A stretch of 8,548 nt of DNA from contig JAKAOI010000069.1 of NCBI GenBank assembly GCA_021812265.1, positions 1 to 8,548 on the forward strand, written 5' to 3'. The notes under the pieces were generated by a model. The model was not told the DNA's origin, searched no databases, and saw nothing but the letters and a program-made list of their open reading frames with translations. This DNA comes from Chloroflexota bacterium (GTDB taxonomy: Bacteria > Chloroflexota > Ktedonobacteria > Ktedonobacterales > JACDGC01). Of this stretch, positions 1 through 6,547 are shown one piece after another. Position 1 is the stretch's first letter, and each line of letters opens with the position of its first letter. The position numbers and the translations under genes were made by a program.

Positions 1-240
1 AATTAATCCTGTGCCGCAGCCAATTTCAAGGATACGCTTGGGGCGCAGTTGCCGGATGCGGCTTATAATGCTGTTTACCCATTCCTGCATCTCTGATTCG
101 GGTATTGGCTGGTTGGTATAGCTGCTATTCCAGCCAATAAAATTCTTGGTGGGGTCGCCTTCTGCCGGACCAAGATAAATTGTGTCAAAAACTTGCTGCC
201 AATGCGCGGTTTGTTCGGCAAACCAGCTTTCTGAAGATTC
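1..240 (-). other. N-methyltransferase domain inserted in the A domain (N-terminal part)
   Basis: Residues about 990-1069 of the left-hand NRPS are not A-domain sequence. They follow A8 and a short stretch ending in LFAYVTRKQ, where A9 would be expected next. Instead there is ESWFAEQTAHWQQVFDTIY (992-1011 region), then DPTKNFIGWNSSYTNQPIP (1018-1036) and the glycine-rich SAM-binding motif LEIGCGTG (1060-1067). In the family, this DPT-x-N-x-x-GWNSSY block with a nearby ExGCGTG marks the N-MT domains placed between A8 and A9 of NRPS modules, as in cyclosporin- and microcystin-type synthetases. They methylate the alpha-amino group of the PCP-bound aminoacyl thioester before condensation. The catalytic core beyond motif I is outside the window, so activity cannot be judged. 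Confidence 0.93.
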
Positions 241-3207
241 GCTTTCGTCAATAGTTTGCCGTTGCTTGCGGGTTACATACGCAAACAGCCGATTGTGATC
301 CCCCGCGGAATTTTGTGAGCCGGATTGATCGGCGCGCGCAATAACAATTGCTTCGCGCACAGCAGGGTGCTGCTGCAAGGTTGCTTCAATTTCACCTAGT
401 TCAATACGGAAACCGCGAACTTTTACTTGATGATCGATACGCCCCATGTATTCCATGTCGCCAGTTGGCAGGTAGCGCACTAAGTCACCGGATTTATACA
501 ATCTTGCCCCAGGCTCTGCGCTGAAGGGATGAGCAATAAAGCGCTCTGAAGTAAGATCTGGCCGGTGTAAATAACCCCGCGCCAATCCTTTGCCGCCAAC
601 GTACAATTCGCCGATAACACCAATGGGAACCGGCTGCAATGCTTTATCCAGCGCATATAAGCTAAGATCGGGCATTGCTTCGCCAATGACACTGCTGGCC
701 GGTGGCAGTAAATCTTTTTGTGTAATATGGCGCATGGTTACATGCACCGTTGTTTCCGTAATGCCATACATATTTATTAATTTAGGGAACTGATCGGAAT
801 GCCGATTGAACCAAGGCTGCAGCGCCAGCATTTGCAGCGCCTCACCCCCAAAAACAACATAACGCAGGCAAAGCGGCTTCGCCATACCCAAACTTTCTTC
901 CACCTGAATAATCTGGCGGAACGCAGATGGTGTTTGGCTGAGAATGGTAACGCATTCATCAACCAGCACATTATAAAAAGTTTCCGGCGCAGTTGCTACG
1001 GAGCGCGGTATAATTATCAACTTTCCGCCATGCAAAAGCGATCCCCACATTTCCCAAACTGAAACATCAAACGCATATGAATGGAATAATGACCAAATAT
1101 CATTGGCTCCATATCCATACCAATCTTTAGTTGCGTAAAATAAGCGGACTACATTCTGATGCGTAATCATTACACCTTTTGGCGTTCCGGTAGAGCCGGA
1201 TGTGAAAATGACATACGCAATATTCTGTAAATTGGTTTGGTTATTAGGGTTCTCGGCGCTGTTTGCGGCAATTGTTTCCCAATCAGAATCCAGGCAAACA
1301 ACCCGCATTGGTGTTATCCCATCAGACATAAACTGCCGCGCGGGAACCTGCGGCAATAACGCCTGCTGCGTAACTAAAACCGGCGCGTCAATATCATTTA
1401 AAATAAAACTCAGGCGCTCGCGGGGATAGTTGGGGTCCAGCGGGACATACGCCGATCCGGATTTTAATATGCCTAACACACCAACTATCAAGTCAAGATC
1501 TCGCTCCACCGACAGCGCCACATATACATCTGGCCCGGCCCCTATGCCACGCAGATAATGCGCCAGTTGATTGGCGCGTGTGTTTAGTGTTCCATAGGTA
1601 ATTTGCGATCCATCACACGCCAGCGCAATTGCATCCGGCGCAGCCGCGGCGCGGCGCTCGAAAAGCTCATGAATGGCGGCGTCAGACGCAAATTTTGCTG
1701 AACCGGTGTTCCATTCACGCAAAATTTGCTGCTGTTCCATAGCAGTGAGCAGCGGCATATGCGTAACTGCTTGATCCGGATTATCCATTGCCGCTTGCAG
1801 AATAATCTCTAAATGCGCAAGCATGCGTTCAACAGTAGCTTTTTCAAACAACGCGCTTTTATATTCCGCGTCGAGAATCAGCCCACCATTAGACTCGATT
1901 GCGTACACCGTCAGGTCAAATTTGGATGTTTCTATTTCTGTTTCAATTGGCGTGATAACCAAATCTGATAATTGCGCGTGCGCGGCCGGCGCATTTTGCA
2001 GAATAAATGTTACTTGCGCTAAAGGGTTGCCGCTAAGGTCGCGTTTAGGCTGAATCTCTTCAACAAGCTGTTCAAACGGAAGATCTTGATGCGCATAGGC
2101 TCCAAAGCACACGTCACGCACACGGGCAAGCAATTCTTTGAAGGTTGGTTTGCCTGATAGATCGACCCGCATAACCAAGGTATTAACAAAAAAACCGATT
2201 AAATTTTCAATATCGGTATAATTGCGATTGGCAATAACGGTTCCTACCGCTATATCTTCTTGTCCGGTATAGCGCATTAAAAGCACGGTAAACGCAGTAA
2301 GCATAACCATAAATAAAGAGCTTTTGGTTTCGCGGCTTATTGCGTTTAATTGCTGTGAAAGCTCGGGTGAAAGCCTGCGCGCGGCAGCTGCGCCGCTGAC
2401 AGAAGCTATCATTGGCCGAGGATGATCTGTGGGCAGTTGCAATGTGGGAATATCGGCTAATTTTTCGCGCCAATAATCTAACTGTCCCTTTAAAACACTG
2501 CCCTGGAGCCGTTCGCGCTGCCAAACAGCAAAATCGGCGTATTGAATTGGAAGCGCTGGCAGGCAATCTTGCGCGTCGGCGGCGCCATGCAGAAAAGCCT
2601 GATAGAGCGTAATCAATTCACGCATAAAAATCCCTTTAGACCAGCCATCGGAAATAATATGATGCATGCTGAGCAAAAGAACATATTCTGTGTCTTCCGT
2701 CTGCAATAAAGCAACGCGCAGTAATGGCCCCTTTGCCAGTTGAAATGGCCGGACAGCCTCTTCATGCTTCATGCGCATAGCTTCGGCTTCGCGAATTTCT
2801 TTTGGCAGGTTTCGCAAATCAATGTAAGGCAGTTCTATAGGAGTAAAATCGGCAATAACTTGCATAGGCAAGCCATCTATTGCTACAAATGTAGTGCGTA
2901 GGGTTTCGTGCCGTGCAATAATGGCGTTGAGTGTTTTTTGCAGCACGTCTCTGTTAAGCGGGCCGGTAACAATTAACGCTTCCGGAATATTGTACATTGA
3001 TGTGTCTGGCTCGTATTGCTCCAAAAACCATAACCGCTGCTGAGCAAACGATAGCGGGAAAATTTTCTTATCCCTATTTTGCGGCGGAATAACTTGTATG
3101 GTTTTATCCGTTGATTCTTTTTTTTGTTTTTGCAGCTGCTCAAAAAGCGCTAAGCGCTCATCCGAAGTAAGCTCTGTCGCGCGCTTACCGTAGTCTGTGT
3201 CACTCAC
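1..3207 (-). CDS. NRPS module C-A with inserted N-methyltransferase (partial, 3' end outside window)
   Basis: This multidomain enzyme should activate one amino acid, N-methylate it with SAM and condense it with the upstream peptidyl chain. The frame is open for 1069 codons. It starts at GTG 3207, seven bases after AAGGAG (3220-3215); the ATG directly after that site stops after four codons. Order: a charged N-terminal linker (about 1-49); a C domain (about 50-480) with SFAQQRLWF (53-61), HHIISDG (182-188), YADFAVW (223-229) and IGFFVNTL (337-344), in LCL style; an A domain (from about 510) with SGSTGTPKG (670-678), FDVSVWE (713-719), NMYGITETT (812-820), SGDL (906-909) and GRIDHQVKVRGFRIELGEIE (922-941). 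An MT domain starts near 990 and reaches LEIGCGTG (1060-1067) at the window edge. Pocket residues are D714 V715 W718 S757 V785 G787 M813 V821 H822; the A10 lysine is outside. The substrate is unresolved, perhaps Ser/Thr-like. The rest of the MT, A9-A10 and any PCP should lie beyond position 1. Confidence 0.96.
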   Translation of the reverse strand, partial: MSDTDYGKRATELTSDERLALFEQLQKQKKESTDKTIQVIPPQNRDKKIFPLSFAQQRLWFLEQYEPDTSMYNIPEALIVTGPLNRDVLQKTLNAIIARHETLRTTFVAIDGLPMQVIADFTPIELPYIDLRNLPKEIREAEAMRMKHEEAVRPFQLAKGPLLRVALLQTEDTEYVLLLSMHHIISDGWSKGIFMRELITLYQAFLHGAADAQDCLPALPIQYADFAVWQRERLQGSVLKGQLDYWREKLADIPTLQLPTDHPRPMIASVSGAAAARRLSPELSQQLNAISRETKSSLFMVMLTAFTVLLMRYTGQEDIAVGTVIANRNYTDIENLIGFFVNTLVMRVDLSGKPTFKELLARVRDVCFGAYAHQDLPFEQLVEEIQPKRDLSGNPLAQVTFILQNAPAAHAQLSDLVITPIETEIETSKFDLTVYAIESNGGLILDAEYKSALFEKATVERMLAHLEIILQAAMDNPDQAVTHMPLLTAMEQQQILREWNTGSAKFASDAAIHELFERRAAAAPDAIALACDGSQITYGTLNTRANQLAHYLRGIGAGPDVYVALSVERDLDLIVGVLGILKSGSAYVPLDPNYPRERLSFILNDIDAPVLVTQQALLPQVPARQFMSDGITPMRVVCLDSDWETIAANSAENPNNQTNLQNIAYVIFTSGSTGTPKGVMITHQNVVRLFYATKDWYGYGANDIWSLFHSYAFDVSVWEMWGSLLHGGKLIIIPRSVATAPETFYNVLVDECVTILSQTPSAFRQIIQVEESLGMAKPLCLRYVVFGGEALQMLALQPWFNRHSDQFPKLINMYGITETTVHVTMRHITQKDLLPPASSVIGEAMPDLSLYALDKALQPVPIGVIGELYVGGKGLARGYLHRPDLTSERFIAHPFSAEPGARLYKSGDLVRYLPTGDMEYMGRIDHQVKVRGFRIELGEIEATLQQHPAVREAIVIARADQSGSQNSAGDHNRLFAYVTRKQRQTIDESESSESWFAEQTAHWQQVFDTIYLGPAEGDPTKNFIGWNSSYTNQPIPESEMQEWVNSIISRIRQLRPKRILEIGCGTGLI
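253..1680 (-). other. A domain of the left-hand module, unresolved Ser/Thr-like pocket
   Basis: This is the adenylation domain up to the MT insertion, about residues 510-985. It forms the aminoacyl-AMP and loads it on the module's carrier. Aligned by eye to GrsA PheA numbering, the nine visible pocket residues are D235, V236, W239, S278, V299, G301, M322, V330 and H331. The first three match the Ser code as I recall it (DVWHLSLIDK-like), and G301 with M-V-H matches the Thr code (DFWNIGMVHK). The conserved ATP-site segments A3 (SGSTGTPKG), A5 (YGITET) and A7 (SGDL) are intact, so the domain looks active. A small hydroxy amino acid is a guess, not a firm call. Confidence 0.85.
1768..3060 (-). 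other. Condensation domain, LCL style
   Basis: About residues 50-480 of the left-hand NRPS. The domain joins the upstream peptidyl thioester to the amino acid on its own carrier. The catalytic HHxxxDG motif is complete: HHIISDGW, with H182, H183, D187 and G188. The C1 motif LSFAQQRLWFLEQ, and also HQDLPFEQLV (373-382) and RDLSGNPLAQV (389-399), are the forms typical of domains that accept an L-configured donor. This fits the preceding module, which has no E domain. The subtype call rests on motif style only. Confidence 0.88.
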
Positions 3208-3264
3208 GGTTCATCTCCTTTATTTGTTTGGATTCCAATCATGTAAAAAAGCGAATTTCCGCAG
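3208..3264 (-). promoter_or_regulatory. 57-nt intergenic gap with RBS for the GTG-started gene
   Basis: The gap between the stop of the C-A-PCP gene and the start of the C-A-MT gene. Read on the minus strand it has a weak imperfect inverted repeat, GCGGAAATTCGC (3262-3251), then six T (3250-3245), the short palindrome TTGGAATCCAA (3238-3228), and a strong ribosome binding site AAGGAG (3220-3215). I see no convincing -35/-10 pair, so the downstream gene is most likely read from the same transcript. Confidence 0.6.
3215..3220 (-). promoter_or_regulatory. Shine-Dalgarno AAGGAG that decides the GTG start
   Basis: AAGGAG lies seven bases before GTG 3207, a standard spacing. The ATG touching it (3214-3212) leaves no spacing and reads M-N-R-E-stop, so it cannot start the gene. 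The reading frame between the GTG and the first C-domain motif has no other start with a comparable site. Confidence 0.85.
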
Positions 3265-6200
3265 TTACTCTAAATGTTCCATTGCTTTAGCTAAGGATGC
3301 GCCGTCGGCGCTTTCAATTTCTTTTACAATGATGGCCTGGGCCAGCCCAACAATAGTTGAAGATTCAAAGATAGCCCATACCGGCAGTTCTATTTGAAAT
3401 TGTTCGCGAATGCGCGAAATAACTTGGGTGGCTAATAATGAATGGCCTCCCAGCTCAAAAAAATCTGCTGTAACGCTTATTTTGGGTATTCCTAAAACAG
3501 CTTCCCAAATTTCCGCCACCTCTTCTTCTACCTGATTGTGCGGCGCAATATATTGCTCAGCAATTTCGGAAGGGGCCGCATGCGGATCGGGCAAAGCGCG
3601 GCGATCAATCTTGCCGTTGGGTGAAAGCGGCAAGGCGTCGAGTTTGGTGAACGAGGCAGGTATCATATACGCCGGCAATGTGCGCTGTACAAATGTATAC
3701 ATTTCGTGCGCAGTCAGCGTATTGTCATTTTGGAAAACAACATACGCCGCCAATGTTTTATCTTCCGAAGCGGCTCCTTGGCGCACAATGACAACGGCAG
3801 CTTGAATTGCGGGATGCGTCATCAATGCCGACTCAATCTCATGCAATTCAATGCGGAACCCTCGCAATTTAATCTGATCGTCTTGGCGGCCAATAAATTC
3901 TATGGAGCCGTCGCTTAACCGTCGGGCAAGATCGCCGGTGTTATATAATCTTCCGCCGCTTATTCCGGCGGGGAGATCTTTTAGCGAAGCGGGACAAGAA
4001 ATAAAGCGCGCCGCCGTCAATTCTGGCTGATTTAAGTACCCGCGGGCTAGGCCAACCCCACTGACGTATAGTGTTCCGGTTACACCGATGGGAGCCGGCT
4101 GCATGAAGTTATCTACTATATAAACGCCGGTATAAGAAATGGGCTGTCCTATCGTCAGCGGACTTACGCCATCCCATTGTAAAATAGTGGCGCAAACGGT
4201 TGTTTCCGAAGGACCATATGCGTTGCATAAACGGCGGCCCGGAGATGCCCAGCGCGCCAGCCATTCCGGCTCACATTTTTCTCCGGCGGTTACCAAGGTT
4301 TGCAAATCCGGCAAAGTTTCTGCCGGTAAAACGGCCAGCAGCGAAGGTGGCAGTGTTACAACGGAAATTGCTTGTGCGCGCAATTCCTGCATGAGATCCG
4401 GGGATGAACGGACCACTCTATCTTCGCATAACACCAATGTTGCGCCGGAAAGCAGCGCCATTGCTATTTCGGAAACGGCGGCGTCGAAACTATATGACGC
4501 AAATTGCAGCGTTCTGCTTGCCGAAGATACACCAAATGCTTGGATTTGCGCGTTTGCTAAATTGCCGATTCCGGCGTGGGTAATGAGTGTTCCTTTTGGT
4601 AACCCGGTAGATCCTGATGTGTAAATGACATACGCCAACTGTTCCGGAGTAACAGCGGCGTTTACATTATCTGCTGATTCCTCAGCGATGCGCGCCCAGT
4701 CATCATCCAGCAATATAATCGCCGGAGGATCCTCTAAATGCGCTGCCGCCTGTTGCACACATTGCATTGTTGTCGTATTGGCAAGCAAAAGATGAATATG
4801 CGCGTCGGATAGCATATACGCTAATCTATCTGCCGGATATGCCGGATCCAACGGTGTATATGCTCCGCCGGCCTTTAAAATTCCCAGCATGCCGATCAGA
4901 AAATCAAATGAACGATCGACGCAAATTCCAATCAATGTTTCCGGTTTTGCGCCCTGCCGTTGAAGCGCTCGCGCCAGTTGGTTTGCGCGCGCGTTTAACT
5001 CCGCATAGGTAACATGCCGATTATCGAAAGTCAGCGCAATGGCGTCGGGGGTTAAGTCCGCTTGCCGCTCAAATATTTGGTGAAAGCAGGTGTTTTGCAA
5101 ACGCTCATCGACAGCAGTTAACGGCTGATTCCAATCAAATAGTAATTGTCGCCGCTCTTCCGGGGTTATTATTGAAATATCTCCTACACGCTGATCGGGG
5201 TTCGCAATAATACCTTGCAATATTTGTTGCAAATGTCCCGCCACACGGTGAACGGAGTCCGCAGCAACTTTTTGTGGATCATACCCAACACGCAGCATGA
5301 AAGCCGCGCCTTGCGCAACAGTGAGCGAAAGCGGATAAGCGGCTTTTTCTGTGCCCCATACAATACGCTCGATAGACAGCTCGTTTTGTCCCTCTGCAGT
5401 ATCTTCCATAGCGTAATTTTCATAGACTAATAAACTTTCAAACAGCGGCTGCCCGCGAGGAACACTGCTCCAGCGCTGCGCCTCCACCAGCGGAGTATAG
5501 TCATATTGCCGAACTTCCACTTGTGCGTTTTGCACCGACTGTAACCAATTGAGTGCGCTGCTTTCCGGCGGAACTTGCACACGCAACGGCAGTGTATTAA
5601 TGAACAGGCCAATCATTGATTCTGAATCCGCCAATGTGTGGGGACGGGAAGAAACAGTTATTCCAAAAACAATATCTGTTTCCCCGCTGTAGCGGCTTAA
5701 CAGCAACGCCCACGCCGCTTGGACTAATGTATTCAGTGTTAACTGATGCTGCCTTGCAAAAGTGAGCAGCGCTTCGGTGGTTTCGTGCGGCAAATAGGTT
5801 TCCCATTCACCCGCAGCTGCGGCTTTGCTGTCGTCTGGTTTTTTTGCCGGGTGTGTAATTGCCAGCGGAACAGATGCCGTAAAGCCATCTAAATGTTTGC
5901 GCCAAAATGCTTCTGCCTTGGCCATATCTTGTTCTTTCAGCCACGCAACGTAATCCCGAAATGGTCTGTGGTTCGGCAAAACCGGTGTTTGTCCGTTGCA
6001 AATTGCATAATAGCACGTAAGCGCTTCGTGCAAAATAATACTGGTTGAAGTTCCATCTGCCAATAAGTGATGATAACTCCATAAGCAATGAACGCGATCG
6101 GGAGAAAGCTGAATGGCGTACCAGCGCATAAGCGGAGCCTTTGCCAATTCAAAACCTTTTGTTCGATCTTCCTGCATAAGTTCCGCCAATTGCTTATCTT

Positions 6201-6498
6201 GTTCTGTCGGTGACAAATGCCGCCAATCTCGCACATCCCAAGCAAGGGTAATATGCTGGCGCACTATTTGCAACGGCTCATCAAATCCCTCCCAAACAAA
6301 AGCGGTTCTGAGAATAGGATGATGATCGACAACCATTTGCCATGCCTGCTGATAAGCGGCAAGCTGAAATGGTCCGCGAAACGTTCTGCCATGCTGTTCG
6401 CAATACGCTCCTGTATGCGGCTCTAATAAAGTTTGAAAAAGCATTCCCTGTTGCATTGGCGAAAGTGGGTAAATGTCCTCTACGTTTTTTATGTGCAT
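3265..6498 (-). CDS. Single-module NRPS C-A-PCP, predicted tyrosine (aromatic) module
   Basis: A complete 1077-aa elongation module. It starts at ATG 6498, one base after the upstream TAG, with GAGGA (6511-6507) eight bases before it. An in-frame TTG at 6516 would add six residues but has no better site. Order: a short N-terminal segment running straight into YPLSPMQQGMLF (10-21); a C domain (about 7-445) with HHLLADG (143-149) and IGLFINT (296-302); an A domain (about 470-970) with TSGSTGLPKG (627-636), FDAAVSE (671-677), NAYGPSETT (759-767), GRQDDQIKLRGFRIE and NGKIDR (961-966); a PCP (about 983-1055) with FFELGGHSL and phosphopantetheine site S1020; then a 20-residue tail. The length is normal for one module. 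Pocket residues D672 A673 S676 T715 V736 A738 A760 V768 C769 K963 give DASTVAAVCK, which I recall as a Tyr code. There is no E, MT or TE domain. The C domain style fits a D-residue donor from the upstream protein. Confidence 0.97.
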   Translation of the reverse strand: MHIKNVEDIYPLSPMQQGMLFQTLLEPHTGAYCEQHGRTFRGPFQLAAYQQAWQMVVDHHPILRTAFVWEGFDEPLQIVRQHITLAWDVRDWRHLSPTEQDKQLAELMQEDRTKGFELAKAPLMRWYAIQLSPDRVHCLWSYHHLLADGTSTSIILHEALTCYYAICNGQTPVLPNHRPFRDYVAWLKEQDMAKAEAFWRKHLDGFTASVPLAITHPAKKPDDSKAAAAGEWETYLPHETTEALLTFARQHQLTLNTLVQAAWALLLSRYSGETDIVFGITVSSRPHTLADSESMIGLFINTLPLRVQVPPESSALNWLQSVQNAQVEVRQYDYTPLVEAQRWSSVPRGQPLFESLLVYENYAMEDTAEGQNELSIERIVWGTEKAAYPLSLTVAQGAAFMLRVGYDPQKVAADSVHRVAGHLQQILQGIIANPDQRVGDISIITPEERRQLLFDWNQPLTAVDERLQNTCFHQIFERQADLTPDAIALTFDNRHVTYAELNARANQLARALQRQGAKPETLIGICVDRSFDFLIGMLGILKAGGAYTPLDPAYPADRLAYMLSDAHIHLLLANTTTMQCVQQAAAHLEDPPAIILLDDDWARIAEESADNVNAAVTPEQLAYVIYTSGSTGLPKGTLITHAGIGNLANAQIQAFGVSSASRTLQFASYSFDAAVSEIAMALLSGATLVLCEDRVVRSSPDLMQELRAQAISVVTLPPSLLAVLPAETLPDLQTLVTAGEKCEPEWLARWASPGRRLCNAYGPSETTVCATILQWDGVSPLTIGQPISYTGVYIVDNFMQPAPIGVTGTLYVSGVGLARGYLNQPELTAARFISCPASLKDLPAGISGGRLYNTGDLARRLSDGSIEFIGRQDDQIKLRGFRIELHEIESALMTHPAIQAAVVIVRQGAASEDKTLAAYVVFQNDNTLTAHEMYTFVQRTLPAYMIPASFTKLDALPLSPNGKIDRRALPDPHAAPSEIAEQYIAPHNQVEEEVAEIWEAVLGIPKISVTADFFELGGHSLLATQVISRIREQFQIELPVWAIFESSTIVGLAQAIIVKEIESADGASLAKAMEHLE
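3334..3552 (-). other. Peptidyl carrier protein of the C-A-PCP module
   Basis: About residues 983-1055. The motif DFFELGGHSLLATQV contains S1020, the expected 4'-phosphopantetheine attachment site. The GGHS form is the usual one for carriers that hand over directly to a C domain, in contrast to the GGDS form of the upstream carrier that serves an E domain. This agrees with the absence of an E domain here. Confidence 0.93.
3589..5091 (-). other. A domain, predicted Tyr (aromatic) specificity
   Basis: About residues 470-970. All core motifs from A3 to A10 can be read, and the A10 lysine K963 is present. The ten-residue pocket DASTVAAVCK differs from the GrsA Phe code DAWTIAAICK, as I recall it, at the Trp-239 position (Ser here) plus two conservative Ile-to-Val changes. 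It equals a Tyr code from memory. One deviation: A8 reads RIELHEIE, with H886 where Gly is usual. Aromatic specificity is likely; Tyr over Phe or Trp is inference. Confidence 0.85.
5164..6480 (-). other. Condensation domain, DCL style, with acceptor COM-like N terminus
   Basis: About residues 7-445. The catalytic HHLLADG is intact (H143, H144, D148, G149). The C1 motif YPLSPMQQGMLF, reached after only nine residues, resembles DCL domains that start a protein and accept a D-configured donor in trans, as at the N terminus of TycB. The preceding protein ends in an E domain, so motif and context agree. The nine leading residues plus the C1 region would form the acceptor side of a COM docking pair. 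Confidence 0.87.
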
Positions 6499-6499
6499 G

Positions 6500-6547
6500 C
6501 TAGTCTTCCTCGTCAATGAGCTTAGATAACTTGCTCAGATTTTTAGC
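6500..6547 (-). other. Putative donor COM docking tail after the E domain
   Basis: After the conserved E-domain ending TPSDFPLAHLD (657-667), protein 1 finishes with about 15 residues, AKNLSKLSKLIDEED. They are leucine-spaced and could form a short amphipathic helix with an acidic end. In TycA/GrsA-type proteins this is where the donor COM helix pairs with the N terminus of the next synthetase. The position is established for the family; the pairing here is inferred from gene order. Confidence 0.6.

Noticed and set aside
2207..2566. 119-codon minus-strand open frame in another phase of the left-hand NRPS
   Set aside because: The correct phase here encodes C-domain motifs without interruption (YADFAVW, IGFFVNTL). 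The alternative protein is rich in Arg, Ser and Ala and resembles nothing I know.
1..3207. Suspicion that the left third was a broken NRPS (pseudogene), because no long complete reading frame spans it
   Set aside because: Reading all 1069 codons from GTG 3207 to position 1 shows no stop or frameshift and intact motifs. The frame only lacks its stop because the gene continues outside the window.
3212..3214. ATG directly after AAGGAG as the start of the left-hand gene
   Set aside because: It has no spacing from the binding site and meets TGA after four codons.
3245..3262. Rho-independent terminator after the C-A-PCP gene
   Set aside because: The stem is only about four base pairs including a G-U pair, with a tiny loop. 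It is too weak to call a terminator and lies between genes that must be expressed together.
4139..4624. 161-codon plus-strand open frame opposite the Tyr-like A domain
   Set aside because: It lies wholly inside conserved A-domain coding sequence on the other strand, has no recognisable motif and no convincing ribosome binding site. It is a shadow of the real gene.
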